Assembly (NCBI GenBank): GCA_959347315.1
Contig: OY365806.1
Location: 56,850,350 to 56,914,349 of the forward strand
Direction: 5' to 3'
DNA length: 64,000 bases
Origin: Bimastos eiseni
Taxonomy: Eukaryota > Annelida > Clitellata > Crassiclitellata > Lumbricidae
In this document: piece after piece, positions 1 through 11,447 of the stretch
Numbering within the stretch: position 1 is the stretch's first letter
How the letters are laid out: each line of letters begins with the position of its first letter
Notes under the pieces: generated by a model
Told to the model about the DNA's origin: nothing
Seen by the model: the letters and a program-made list of their open reading frames with translations, nothing else
Databases searched by the model: none
Translations under genes and position numbers: made by a program

Positions 1-66
1 AGCTGTGTAGTAGGACCATCAGAGTTAAAGTGTTATACACTTTGAAAATGTTTGTATGTGGTAAAA

Positions 67-589
67 CAGGGCTATTCAATTAGCGGCCCGCGGGCCAAAT
101 CTGTCCCGCGAAGGCCTAACAACTGGCCCGCGGACCTATGCCAAAATTTTAAAATTTTAAGGATTTTTTTTTAAAATCTGTTTTTGAATTATTATTATTA
201 TAATTATAATTATTTGAATTATATTATATATTTTGCAAATGTATCATTTAAAAAAATTTACTGGAGGGTGCTCAGCAGCCCCCCTCCCCAAACCCTCAGC
301 AGCCCCCCTCCCCAAACCCTCAGCAGCCCCCCTCCCCAAACCCTCAGCAGCCCCCCTCCCCAAACCCTCAGCAGCCCCCCTCCCCAAACCCTCAGCAGCC
401 CCCCTCCCCAAACCCTCAGCAGCCCCCCTCCCCAAACCCTCAGCAGCCCCCCTCCCCAAACCCTCAGCAGCCCCCCTCCCCAAACCCTCAGCAGCCTCCC
501 TCCCCAAACCCCTCCTTGAGCCTCTGGCCCATCACCATCTCCAGATTTCTCTAGTTTGGCCCTTGACTAAATCTAATTGAATAGCCCTG
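67..589. mobile_element. hAT-type MITE with perfect 8-bp target duplication
   Basis: The ends are perfect 17-bp inverted repeats: CAGGGCTATTCAATTAG at 67-83 and its reverse complement at 573-589. The flanks TGGTAAAA (59-66 and 590-597) are identical 8-bp direct repeats. CAGGG ends plus an 8-bp duplication are the hAT signature. The 523-bp element has no transposase, so it is non-autonomous. It lies in a CK1 intron and contains GC-rich palindromes near its left end and the 24-bp minisatellite. Confidence 0.9.
271..510. repeat. 24-bp minisatellite, 10 copies, inside the hAT MITE
   Basis: Unit CTCAGCAGCCCCCCTCCCC plus AAACC, repeated ten times in register. Nine copies are nearly identical and the last carries a C-to-T change. 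The minus strand has runs of 3, 4 and 6 G separated by 1-7 bases, suited to G-quadruplex folding. All reading frames are open because 24 is a multiple of 3, so the apparent proteins here are artefacts. Confidence 0.95.
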
Positions 590-657
590 TGGTAAAATAT
601 ATAATTTTGTTTCTAAAAACTTTTCATCTGATGAAGTTTTGTTGAACTCATCTTTAG

Positions 658-886
658 ATTAGTCGTATTGAATATATTCATTCAAAGAACTTCATACACC
701 GTGACATAAAGCCAGACAACTTCCTGATGGGGTTAGGAAAGAAGGGTAACCTTGTCTACATCATTGACTTTGGCCTTGCCAAGAAATACCGAGATGCAAA
801 GACTCACCAACACATACCATACAGAGAAAACAAAAACTTGACGGGAACTGCTCGCTATGCAAGCATCAATACTCACCTGGGCATAG
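658..886 (+). CDS. CSNK1D: CK1 exon: catalytic loop, DFG and activation segment
   Basis: Acceptor TTTAG at 653-657, then [16 protein letters not shown] in frame 1; the exon ends with the first base of a Glu codon before donor GTTTGT. It matches the CK1 delta/epsilon kinase core almost residue for residue from the HRD loop to THLGIE. The frame runs on into the intron to a stop at 928-930. Confidence 0.95.
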
Positions 887-3800
887 GTTTGTTGTTCATA
901 ACTGGTATCAACACATTTTGGTTAACTTAGGTTATTCTGCTTTGGATATAGACATTTTGATCCTTTGGTTAGTTTGTCGTGTATCTGAGCAATATCTGTT
1001 TCATATCATTGCTATTGTTTTCAGGCTTTTGCACTGGTCTTAGGGCTATATATAGCTTTTCCTAGCACTTGGTAACTTACCTTTTTCTTTTGGTATCTAG
1101 AAATCTATGCACTTTTATTTTTAAGATTTCACTTTTAGGACAGACTCCTCATTAGTTTACACAATAGTTAAGAATGTTTAAAAAACAGCACAAAATCTTA
1201 TGTAGTCTAGGTGGATAATTTATGGTAGGAAAATGCACAGATTCATGAGCTGTAGTGAGAAAGTTTGTGAAAATGGATTCCCCCCATGTTTTAGCGTTAA
1301 TTTATGATCAACTTATTCGACATGTACGGCAGTAGTAGGTCTGTTAGTTGCAGTTGTGGCAGCAACAGTATTAATTCTAGTAGGAGTAGCATTAATATCA
1401 GTGGTCCTTATCGCCACATTCCAAGTCTTCATCATCATTTTGGCCGATGTAGTTTTCCTCTACTGTTTTTCCATCTGAAGTGTTGAATAAGAATGATTGA
1501 AAGCATTGAAACTCCTTTTTTGCCGTTATAACTAAGTCGAAATGTTGCCCACTTGGGCATCCTGCTAGCACTAAATTTTACCACATTACAATAGATGCCA
1601 TTTTGGATATGGAGAAAATGTAATATTTGAAATTGCATTGTACTTCAAAATCAAAATAATGCTTATTTTGTTTTGCTACGCTGTTACTAATCATTTGCCT
1701 ATGTTTGGCAATAATAATGGGCATAGGCCTTAAAGTTTTCTACTGTTTTAACATTTATTGATTAAGGCGATGTTACCATTATGTGCCTTAACCTTTATCC
1801 TAGACTAAGACTAAGACCAAAATTTTTGCCTCGAGTATCAAGAGTGGAAACTTCTAAAACGAATCTCAGATTTAGACTACGGACTATGCGCGTTATAATT
1901 ACAAGACCTTGTATACTTTTGAGTTCTAGATCTGCTGACTTTGTTATCCTTTGGTGAGTTATTTTGCCTTGTCGTTAGATACGCCTGCTCTTCAATGTTT
2001 TTGAAGCGTGGGCATAACCTGCAAAATCAGCATACAGAGCATGTAGTAGTTATGCCAGTAATTATGTTATATTTTCATGGGAATAAATTCACTGTACTGA
2101 ACGTCTCTTTCTAACCCAGTTAAAGATTTCTTGTACGCCACGTCTTCTAGACATGTTATAATCTGCAATGAACATTGAAGGACTTGTTGCTTCTTTCTGT
2201 ACAGAACAAAGTCGTCGTGATGACATGGAATCTCTTGGCTATGTCTTTATGTATTTTCTTCGTGGTAGTCTGCCATGGCAGAACCTCAAAGCAGCAAACA
2301 AGCGGCAGAAATACGAAAAAATTAGTGAACGAAAGATGTCGACAACGATTGAGGAACTTTGCAAATCGTTTCCTTGTAAGTATTTCTGGGATCCATCAAC
2401 CCCATTTTAAGCCCTTTGAAAGATTTAGGTCAGGAGAAACTGACCATTTGGCTGCATTGTTGTTTCAGTTGACTACTGTTCTTGGCAGAATGTAGTCTTG
2501 GATAGCTAGCGATAGGCTTCTTCTGAATTCTTCAAAGACTGAATTTCTTCTGTTATAGATGAGCCAATAACTCTGCAAATTTGGATGGCTCTAGTCTGTT
2601 CGGTTGGATAGGTTACTTCCTGACCAATCGACTTAACTCCATGCTTACTCCTCAGTTCTTAAGCAAATAGACTTTACACTCAATCAGTGGACACTGGCTC
2701 TTCAACTGCTCCACACTTAAACCATGTTGGATTCTTTGGAACTGGTTCAAGGATTTCTAATTAGCTGCTCAATTCACAGTTCTTTCTGTCAACTTTTGTT
2801 ATGTCATTCATGTCCAAACTTATGATTCATCTCTTTCAACCTATCACAGGCTGCTTCTAGTTTCCCTTATCAATCACATTTCAATCTGACTTCTCCAGTG
2901 CATTATAATTTGTTTTTGTTCTGAGCCAAAATCAGGGCTTTTTAGATTAGCTAGTATTGTACTAATTATTATGATGAGAATCATTATTTAATCATTTTCT
3001 AAAGCCGATTTTTGTGAAAATTTATGATACTGGCAATGTTGGAGAAGGCTTACACATGTGCAACACACTCAAAGACAGTCAGGACTTGTCATGAAAGCCC
3101 CGACCTCTTGTTTGACAGATGAGGCATGGACTTAGTACATGAGTCTGAGGCTTTAGCACATTAGGCTAGATATGTAAATATACAGTTTATGACTTAGCAG
3201 CTGAAGTCCACTGTGATGCCGGGTTTGTGATGCGAATTGTTGAGTAATTCTCTTTTTTGTACTTTTCAGCGGAATTTGCAACATACCTTAACTTTTGTCG
3301 ATCACTTCGATTTGATGACAAGCCTGATTACTCGTATCTACGACAACTGTTTCGTAATCTGTTTCACCATCAGGCTTTCACTTATGACTATATCTTCGAC
3401 TGGAATATGCTCAAAGTTGTAAGTTGTGGCATTTAATGTGTTCATCATCATCTTGTGCTGTTATTTCTTGGAAATCTAGCGACCGCCATGACCAATCCTC
3501 TCCATTTTTTTCTTTCCAAAGTTGCATCTCTTAATTCCTCCAGGCTCATTTCAGTTTTTTCATGTATTACATCCATCCATTTTTTCCTTGGGCTCCCTCT
3601 TTTCTTCCTTCCTCCTCCACATGCCAGCATAATTTCTTTTTCCATTCCATTTGATCGCATAACATGTCAGAAAAACCCCAGCTTCCATCTCAATGCTGTT
3701 TGTTGTAACGTCTCATCATTCTCAACTTCAATCTTTCTGCGCACCTCTTCGCTTGTCTTCTTCTCCATCCATAATATTCTCTGCATCTTCCTCCATATCC

Positions 3801-5459
3801 ACATTTCACATGCATTGATCTTCTTCTCCATGTTCTTTGTCATTGTCCATGTTTCACAGCCATATACTACTGTAGGAAAGATCATTGCTCTCACTAATCT
3901 TTTTTTTGTGTCTATGCTCACATGTTTGTCTTTCCATATCTTTTCCAGTCCGTTCATTGCAGTTTTCCCTATCACCACCCTTCTCTTTATTTCCGAATCA
4001 CATTTTCCCTCTTTTAATTTGTTACACCACATAAATAAGCGTCTAGGCTATATAGGCTCTACTGCCGCCTAAGACACGGTGTTGCACATACTTCATGAGT
4101 TCGGATTAACTGAGTGAAAAGAGTTGGCAAACTGGCAGCCATACTAGTCATTTACATGCTAGCCTTCTAGATATCACTCGATCAATCAGTGAAAAAGACT
4201 TGATATAGCACCCTTCGAGATATCTACTCGATCTCAGAGGCACCATCTAGGCTGGTCTTCTAATGGTCTGCTTGAATCGCGTCCTCCGCTCTTCAGCTCC
4301 GCTTATTGGCCACTACCAAAATATGTGCTAATTTCAGCTTGTGTTCACAATGTCCTTTTTCGTCTCTCCTCACAATGCGTTTTCAAACTGCTTAAAAATG
4401 TGCTTGTGCATTACTTTCAAGAGTTAATTGAAATGCTCGCTCTTTTAGTTGTCTTGATACATGTAATACGCATAAATAGAAGCGATTGTTCAGTTGTGGA
4501 GGAATTTCTGACTGTAGGGAGGAAGTATAACAAATGGAACGACGGAGCAGTCGCCACCTACGGCCAAGGCTGCAGTGCTGCCAACGTTTGAATCGAGCAG
4601 AACTAGACCAGACATTGTCGCCACAGGAGCAGCTGCTACTCACGAAGTTGAAACGACGCCAAACTGTTAGTCGTCCGTTCTGTTATTCAATTGACATAAC
4701 TATGAGTGGTGTATATTGTAGATGTACATTATTTTATATAGGGACGTATGACCTAAAGTCCTAAACCCTGGCTCTTATTCAATTAATAGATCAAGTGAAA
4801 TCCTTTAACACTGCTGCCCTGTTGCGCTGTGATTCTACTTTATCGTAAGACCTAAGCAGAGGAACACGGCAGTGTTGCGTAATGCTACAATGTATGGAAA
4901 AATTATGAATATGTAAGCTTGAGGAAATAATGTTGCAGTCATCATTTTGCTTGTATAGACTAAAAATGATATAATATTATAAAATATAGTTTTTAATATC
5001 ATAACCTATACTGCCAATTGCTCTGATAAACCGATTATGAGTATGGCCGATTAGTCGGTACGGCCTTAGTTTTCATGTTCAGAATGAATGATCTGTTTGT
5101 GCATTGTTGAATGATGCTTTGCCATTAGCATTTACAAAAGTCATGATCTGATTTATGATGCTGCCATGTGCTCAATATGATCGGCATATGAGGTTGGCTC
5201 TGTATTTTTAGCACGCATCCCAATTGCTTCAACCCGGTCTCGTGAGCATCTGCTAAGAGGAGCGAGTGCCCAGCAGCGGTGTGCCGATGCGGATCGTACT
5301 GCACAGAACCATCATCAGATGCCGCCTCCAGACACCGCTTCGCCCGTCTTACCTCGTGCACCCACCACCAGGGCAGTGCTAACCGACGCAAGACGAACTC
5401 GGGAACCATCTTCACGAACAGATCGCCGGAGAGTCACAGTTACATCGTCACGCGTATGA
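658..5459 (+). CDS. CSNK1D: Casein kinase 1 delta/epsilon, C-terminal part (5 exons, 5' end outside window)
   Basis: Serine/threonine kinase of the CK1 delta/epsilon group, which in animals acts in Wnt signalling, the circadian clock and vesicle traffic. Exons read as 658-886, 2205-2375, 3270-3418, 4518-4665 and 5212-5459; the frame is kept across every junction (phases 1, 1, 0, 1) and all donors are GT, all acceptors AG. Visible motifs in order: catalytic loop HRDIKPDN, metal-binding DFG in [11 protein letters not shown], the CK1-specific [12 protein letters not shown] segment in place of APE, EQSRRDD, SLPWQ, and the FDWNML end of the kinase fold. A tail of about 130 residues rich in Ser, Thr, Pro and Arg follows, as usual for CK1 delta/epsilon. 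About 314 residues are visible; roughly the first 110 are expected upstream. Assignment to delta or epsilon separately is not possible. The kinase part is certain; the two tail exons rest on phase and splice sites. Confidence 0.92.
2205..2375 (+). CDS. CSNK1D: CK1 exon: EQSRRDD to KSFP
   Basis: Acceptor CTGTACAG and donor GTAAGT. It encodes [35 protein letters not shown] and the following helix. FLRGSLPW replaces the FNLGSLPW usual in vertebrate delta/epsilon. Phases 1 and 1 fit the neighbouring exons exactly. Confidence 0.95.
3270..3418 (+). CDS. CSNK1D: CK1 exon: end of kinase domain
   Basis: Acceptor ACTTTTCAG and donor GTAAGT. It encodes [17 protein letters not shown] and ends with [12 protein letters not shown], the last helix of the CK1 fold. 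The exon ends in phase 0. Confidence 0.95.
3442..4065 (-). mobile_element. RTE-like LINE, 5'-truncated 3' end
   Basis: The minus-strand frame 4032-3448 encodes the C-terminal end of a LINE reverse-transcriptase polyprotein, with landmarks such as [40 protein letters not shown] and GSPRKKWMD. It is broken by one in-frame TGA at 3667-3669 where the family has Gly. It ends in a short TGA-repeat tail (3442-3452), as in RTE-type LINEs. It lies antisense in a CK1 intron. The clade is from memory of this C-terminus and is tentative. The plus-strand open frame over the same stretch is its shadow. Confidence 0.75.
4150..4235 (-). mobile_element. CR1/L2-type LINE 3'-end fragment
   Basis: On the minus strand it reads GATATCTCGAAGGGTGCTATA followed by a TGATTGATCGAG tail. 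The same GGTGCTATATAAA-type end closes the longer LINE at 34560-35636. No coding part remains. Confidence 0.45.
4518..4665 (+). CDS. CSNK1D: CK1 candidate tail exon
   Basis: Starts in phase 0 after CTGTAG, as the previous exon requires, and stays open for 49 codons rich in Thr, Ala, Pro and Ser ([19 protein letters not shown] and on). A GTTAGT donor at 4666 leaves phase 1. If that donor is skipped, translation stops two codons later at TAG 4668-4670, giving a shorter tail. The tail is poorly conserved in the family, so homology cannot confirm it. Confidence 0.7.
5212..5459 (+). CDS. CSNK1D: CK1 candidate last coding exon
   Basis: A strong acceptor (CTGTATTTTTAG) is followed by an 81-codon open frame to TGA 5457-5459. 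The two leading bases complete the codon left by the exon at 4518-4665 and give Ser. The product starts [14 protein letters not shown] and is rich in Pro, Ser, Thr and Arg ([15 protein letters not shown]), like CK1 delta/epsilon tails. Confidence 0.7.
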
Positions 5460-6251
5460 TGACTGTCGCCTGCTCAGACATTGCGCGTTTGGCTTTGAGT
5501 TCTGTGTCAGAGTTTCCTGTATATTTGTATTGTAGTGTTTCTGCAGTAGCAGATTTCTAAAACAATGAGCCAATAGCCAGTTGAATTCCATACCACAGTT
5601 GCATATGGGTCGGTTGCAATATTTACTTATGACTCAACTGTGCTCTGATTTATGGCACCAAAATCTCGTCTACCTTTGTGATCAGCTTATATGATAGATA
5701 GACCACAGAACTGACGCGAAGAGGTTTGTGAACGTCGTAAACCTGCTTTCTTTCATATCCTGGGTGAAAGTTAAGTAAGTTTAGGTAACATTTTGAAATT
5801 AAGTTTGTCAAGACTTGTATAGATTAGCTGCTTATTTTGAAGATTTTTGACTTATTAGATGAAAGGCCTTTCGAGAAGTCTGTCTATTGCGTTGATGTCT
5901 TTACTTTCTAACGATCAGCTGCGTTGGTTTCCCTGTTACCTTCAGTACACGCTCATCGTTAGGGTGTTAACGATTATTACTGAAGTCGTCATAATTTTTT
6001 CTTGTCTCTGCTGTCCTCTGTTACAGCAAAACAGGGCCAAGAAATGGGTTATTTACCTTTGCTGTGGCATGCACACTTTAGAATAATAATGCATAACTTA
6101 TAATGAGCTAATATATTTACATCTTTCAACATCTATGAGCTAAGAAACCGAGTATTTGCTTAGTGGGCTGGTCAAGTATGTGCCACAAAGAGCCTGAATG
6201 GGCTAATAGAAGAAGGTGCTGTATTTTGAGATAAGTCCACAGTGGGCTTCT

Positions 6252-6281
6252 ATCAACTCATCACGCAAGTGATGAGTTGAT
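6252..6281. repeat. Perfect 13-bp hairpin
   Basis: ATCAACTCATCAC, loop GCAA, then the exact reverse complement. A GNRA-type loop would make it stable if transcribed. No T-run follows, and the function is unknown. Confidence 0.6.
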
Positions 6282-9200
6282 GGCTGAGATGCCGTTGTTG
6301 CTCACGAGAGTAATGTGCCGTGTTACGTAAGCAAAATCTGTATAGCCTCTCGCTGTTGGTCCATTGCTTCGTCTTGTCATCATAGGCATATCTATGTCCA
6401 TAAACTTCCTTGCCTGCATAACGACGATTGTACATATTTTATTCTTAATTTGTAATTGTAATATTCCTGATGACATGTAATTAAGATTAATGAGAAGTGT
6501 TGAAAGATAGGTTTTATGAGAGCACTGTGTTTCTGCTGATAATGTTTGTAGCTGTATGTTGAGAATTCGATATGAATGAAAGTAAATTTTGTCAGAACTT
6601 TTTTTCTGTTAGAAGCACTGAAGGTTCTTGATGTTTCTTGGTTTCTGAGATTTAATTATGTGTTTAGTTTGTGACGTTTGTGTCACACTTCGGTCTATGA
6701 ACTCCTTAGATGTTACGACCGCTGCTGTCAGTGAATTTAATTTCTCTCATAAACTTCTTGCATATGAATTCGTTAGCTTTTCGCAGAATGTATTTGGTGT
6801 CTAGGGGCAAAATTATATGTTTGTACCAATATCCATATTCAAGGTTTAATGCTTTTAGCCTAATCCTGTTTTGTAAACCTATACAATTTGCATGCAGAAA
6901 TACCAAGCCAGTTTTCTTTCAAATTGTCATATTGACATGGATTAACTTTATAGCCATTACTAGTGCCAATGTGTCTTAGGAGATTTTCTTTTTTTTGTCA
7001 GGTTATGGTTAGAATTTCATGTTGTATGACTTTTGTCGTGCTGTAACTTCCAGTACATTGGAGGAATGTTGTAGCATGTCAATTGTTTATGATAAAATAT
7101 CAGAAAACAATTTATGTGGTCTTATCATGTCTTCACACGTGCTTGCTGTGCAGTGGGCAAAATTGCGTTTAATTAATCTGCCTTGCAAGCTGCAGCATAA
7201 ATTGAACGTCGTTTAAAAATCTGTTTGCAATTGATTTCTGAGCAAAGAATTACTTTAGACAAAGCTGGCATTACTGGTATCTACTTTTTTGAATGGTAAG
7301 TTTTGTTTATTATATTGACATAACATTTTTCATGTTCCCCATTGTATTTTGTGATGCAAATTATTCATTATATTTGAAAATACTGTTGTGATTTTTATCA
7401 TTTTAATTTATAATTAACTTATGTTTCATTCTTTAACAAAGTGTGTCGAAGTAATAGGTGTCGGTGATTTGCTGTGAAGATCTGAAGATCATAGATTTAT
7501 GAGCTGAAATTGTCTATTTGGATTATTGTCAATGAACAAGAAGCATCAATTGATGGAATTGCCAGGGAAAATGGTTAAATTCTAATGTTACCATATGTTG
7601 ACTTTTATACTCGATTAATCAAGTGATGTTGATGACCCACGGATAAAGTTTCAAACAGCTCTTAATAATAATTAATCTGTCTGGTGGTTAAGGTATTCTT
7701 CAGGGAGCATAATTTTTAAATGATGATAATATTAGTAATACTTATAGCACAAGTGCAGACCCATTCACTTACAGCCCGTTGAATTTTGTATCTGAGTAAT
7801 TCACAGTTGCACCACATCCGCTCCTTTGCTACCTAGTTAATATGTGAGTTGCGCTAACTTGTAATGCAAACACTTTATCGCGTGAGAATTATCTTATCGT
7901 AACTCCACATTTTTTAGAAAATGCGTTTAGAGTTAATATGTAGCAGACAATATGTTTTCTATCTTCAGTGTAAATAACTAAGAGATACGACATGTCGTTT
8001 TAAAGATACTCATCAAAAACTAACTGTCGTATCTCCTGCTTCCAGACACCGCTTATCTTATACCTTCGAGTTGTATGGAGTTTGCACGGTGTATTTTGGA
8101 TATACGCCAAGAAAATTCGCACGCGACGCTTTCCCACCCAAAAACTTCAAACTCGTTTTTCTCAGAATTTTCGATTTTGGAGATACGCCAAGATAGTTAT
8201 CACGCGACGACTTGCTGTGTAGGACTTATTGGCAGAATTTATGCATACAATTAATAAACTGCACAGGCTTTTTTCAATCACATCATAGTTATTTTAGATG
8301 CCTGTTTCAACTGTGCACAGATGCCTGAAAGTGAGCTACGGTCCCTGGTGGCAGCTGACTTTAAACCCTGCAGTGACAGTGACTTCCAGAGCTGTATTTG
8401 TCTGCACTCCCCACAAATAACAGCCTTCTTAGCCTTGTTAAGACTTTTTTAATCATACCCTACTGATTTTTAGTATGGCTTCTTGACGTGTCTGTTAACA
8501 TGGGTGGTGACCGCCTTGCAAAAACCACACTTATAAGGGTCTGAATTTATAATTAATTATTTTTTTAGTCATGAGAATTATAGCAACAGGTGCATAATGT
8601 TATGTAAATGCACTCTTTGTGTTTACTTAAGCTGAGATGTAAATCTGCATCTGTCTGTTTTTCTATATATTAACAAATGTATCTGTGTTACATACAGCGG
8701 TTGACTGCTTGTTTTGGGCATGCTTACTCTATTCTTATTCGTTGGCAAATAACCTGTCTTTGCTTATTATCTGTTGATTTGTGGGGCATACGTGTCAAAG
8801 GTTTATATCAAACATTACAGTGTTTGTAGCCGGTTTAATTGGAACCTTAACTCTATCTATCAATATGGAGTAAACTATTTTCGATGCTCTTAACTGCCAC
8901 TCACAGTCTCCTCACACTCCCAGTGAACCTAAATTCTGCTAAATTCAATCAAGTACATACTTTCAAGTGTGCGGAAAGTGGTTGTGAAATCTGCTGATGA
9001 CTAATGGTTGCATGTAGTGTTAGGAGCATTTTATTTCATTTGTCATGTTAGTCTTTAAGTATGAAATGCTTCGTTTCCTTACTGAACTGAAGATTTACTG
9101 GTTGTTAGCAATGGTATGACCTGGTCTGCCATAGGGATGCCTGAGACATCCCTGGCAGGAATAACCTGGACTCATCTGAGTTTAGGTATACAGACTAATG

Positions 9201-10255
9201 CCAAGCGCTAAGCAATGCAATGCTTTGGGAAGGTTAGGAGAACTTGTGGGCAGACCAGCAGAGCTTAACCATACAGCCAAAGTGGATGTTGTGTAATCCT
9301 GGGATTGCAGGTAGTCTGGATCAATCCAGTGCAGCTCGGGTGGGGGTCGTTGCAGGGAAACTAAAATGCCCAGGAGCAGTGCCTAGTAAAGCAGACCAGA
9401 CATGAGTAGTTATCAGAGTATCCTGTTAGTTAGTGACATGATATAAGGAACAGTTGGAACATCTCCTATGCATTTCATGTGTGATTGTAGCAGCATCATG
9501 TGATGATAATGATGATGATGATGGGCTTGGAATGAAGCAAAATGCAAAGCCCACACTGTGTGATAATGAGAAAGTTTTCAAGGTTCTCGTCTGTGCTCTT
9601 GGTGAATGTCTATTTTTCTCTCCCTAGTATTTGGAGTAGGCATACTCCACAGTATTTGAATTGTATGAAGCTATTTGGTTTAGAAATTGAACTATCAGGT
9701 TGTAAAAACACAACTTTATAAGTCCAGTCTTTTTTTAGTCTCATAAGCATTTAATGTATTTGATTTCTCATAGTTTAAAACTGAAACTGTCTCTTTTGCT
9801 GAACTTTAGAAACTTTAAAGGTCATCAGAGGTCATTTGAATCCTCTACTTATGCCCTCTATTATGTGTAAATATGCAATTGTGACATGGCATGGTTAATT
9901 TGTGTATGTTCTTGAAATACAATCTCTAACTTGTGTACATTTGTGTGACTTTGATGTTTTCTGTGAGGAAATATGAAGAGCCTATCAAATATATTCTGTT
10001 GTTGCTATGGTCATTGGTCTGAGGTTAAAGTTGTGTATTAAACAGTGTTATTATGGCTAATTTGAGTTGAAATTTCTTCTAGTTATGGCTGGTTTACATA
10101 GTCCCAATTATGGCTAGACTCGACTGTTTTGTAGGAAAGAGCGTTTGAAGTTTGTTGTAAAAGTTTGGTGTGGTATGTGTACAGACTAATATATATGCAT
10201 TTAAAATCTAAGAAATTTGCTTAAGTGTGACTTATTAATATTAATGGCCAGGGAT

Positions 10256-10355
10256 GTGGTCTCGAGACCGCGGTCTTGGTCTTGGTCTCGAATGCATCGG
10301 TCATGGTCTCGAACCATCGGTTTTGGTCTTGGTCTTCGTCTTAAAGGAATGGTCT
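10256..10355. repeat. Degenerate GGTCTT/GGTCTC hexamer tract
   Basis: GGTCTT or GGTCTC recurs about ten times, starting with the palindrome GGTCTCGAGACC. It begins eight bases after CAGGGATG at 10248, which could be one end of another hAT element, but no matching right end was found. Confidence 0.5.
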
Positions 10356-10961
10356 TGGGATTGATCGCTGTCTTAGGTCAGCATTCTTGGTCATTTGCCG
10401 TATCAGAGCAATTTCTTAGATATTTGTCGGTTATTTGATTTACGACTTGCTGACCATCTATATATACAAGTTACTATGGGAAAAAATGTGCATTTGCAAC
10501 GGAACCAGCCATTTCAAAATTTGCTTTATAAATTTCAAGGTATTGGAATAATCTAATTATTATGTGGTTGGCCACGGGCAGTCACTGTTAACCTACAATT
10601 CTGAGTACAAGTAGGCCCTACACCATTCGAACGAAACACTAATCTACGTGTTCAGATGTCTTATTTGTAACCTATTGTATAGGCTACTGTCAGTAATTTA
10701 TAGTGTGATATCCTCAGGCCAATGCCTAGGGCTGAACCTGCAAAAGTTCAGATTGGTCTCGTGCTGCACACTGTTAATGACTGTAGGGAACTTTGATGGA
10801 TCAATATTTTCATTTTGGATCACATGGTCTAAGGGGTCATTGCATAATTACATAACGCTCGTGGGTGGGTGGGTAGTGACCTAGAAAACGTTATGTGGAT
10901 GGGTGAGCTGAACATTGCGTAACACTTATTGATTTAAAACTAATTAACTAAACATATGTAA

Positions 10962-11447
10962 TCTATATAAATAAAGAGAAGATCCTGTGTCTGTGTCCGG
11001 CTATGCATTTGCACAGTTTTAGAGCTATTGACTCGAAACCTTTGCCATTGGCTTGGGGAACATCAGGGACGCCCAGTAGAAGGATTGGTGAACTCCACGG
11101 CCAGGGCTGGCATCCAGGGCCAAAAATCTGTCTCAGGAGCCCCTAGGAAAGTTTCCTTCTGAGTCAGGAGCGTGTCGACGAAACACCTGCTGCATTTGAT
11201 ATCTGTCTGCCACACCTCTTCTTCTGCTAAACAGTCATGAACGAATGGATGGTTTGGGAGATATCGTACAGGTAACATGTTTACAGTCTCTCTGTCCGGG
11301 TATGCATTTGCACAGTTTTAGAGCTATTGACTCAAAACCTTTGCCGTTGGCTCGGGGAACACCTGTGTCACCCAGTAGACAACCTCCTGCTCTCCAGGGC
11401 CAAAACCTGTCTCAACCCGTGCAACACCGGGTTCCCCAACCAGCTAG
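10962..11447 (+). mobile_element. Non-autonomous Helitron-like element
   Basis: It starts TCTATATAAATA just after an A (10961) and ends CCAGCTAG just before a T (11448), so it sits in an AT dinucleotide as Helitrons do. Sixteen to twenty bases upstream of the CTAG end is a 6-bp hairpin: AACCCG at 11414-11419 and CGGGTT at 11428-11433. An internal segment of about 75 bp beginning at 10995 is repeated near 11290 (GTATGCATTTGCACAG and on). There are no terminal inverted repeats, no target duplication and no Rep/helicase gene. The 3' end is read with more certainty than the 5' end. Confidence 0.65.

Larger units (their letters stand above)
5460..10961. other. No gene recognised: CK1 3' flank and intergenic DNA
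   Basis: The first part is probably 3' UTR of the kinase gene. The rest is AT-rich with no frame I can assign. Details seen: a 13-bp perfect hairpin at 6252-6281, a repeat pair around ATACGCCAAGA at 8100-8210, a short ATG/GAT-rich tract near 9500, and GGTCTT/GGTCTC repeats at 10256-10355. Confidence 0.6.

Noticed and set aside
271..510. CRISPR-like array
   Set aside because: Direct tandem copies without spacers, in an animal genome.
184..580. Open frames encoding SSPPPQTL or AAPLPKPS repeats on both strands
   Set aside because: They are translations of the 24-bp minisatellite inside a MITE. A repeat unit divisible by three keeps all frames open.
3455..4072. 205-codon plus-strand open frame
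   Set aside because: Antisense shadow of the RTE-like LINE, whose minus-strand translation is recognisable.
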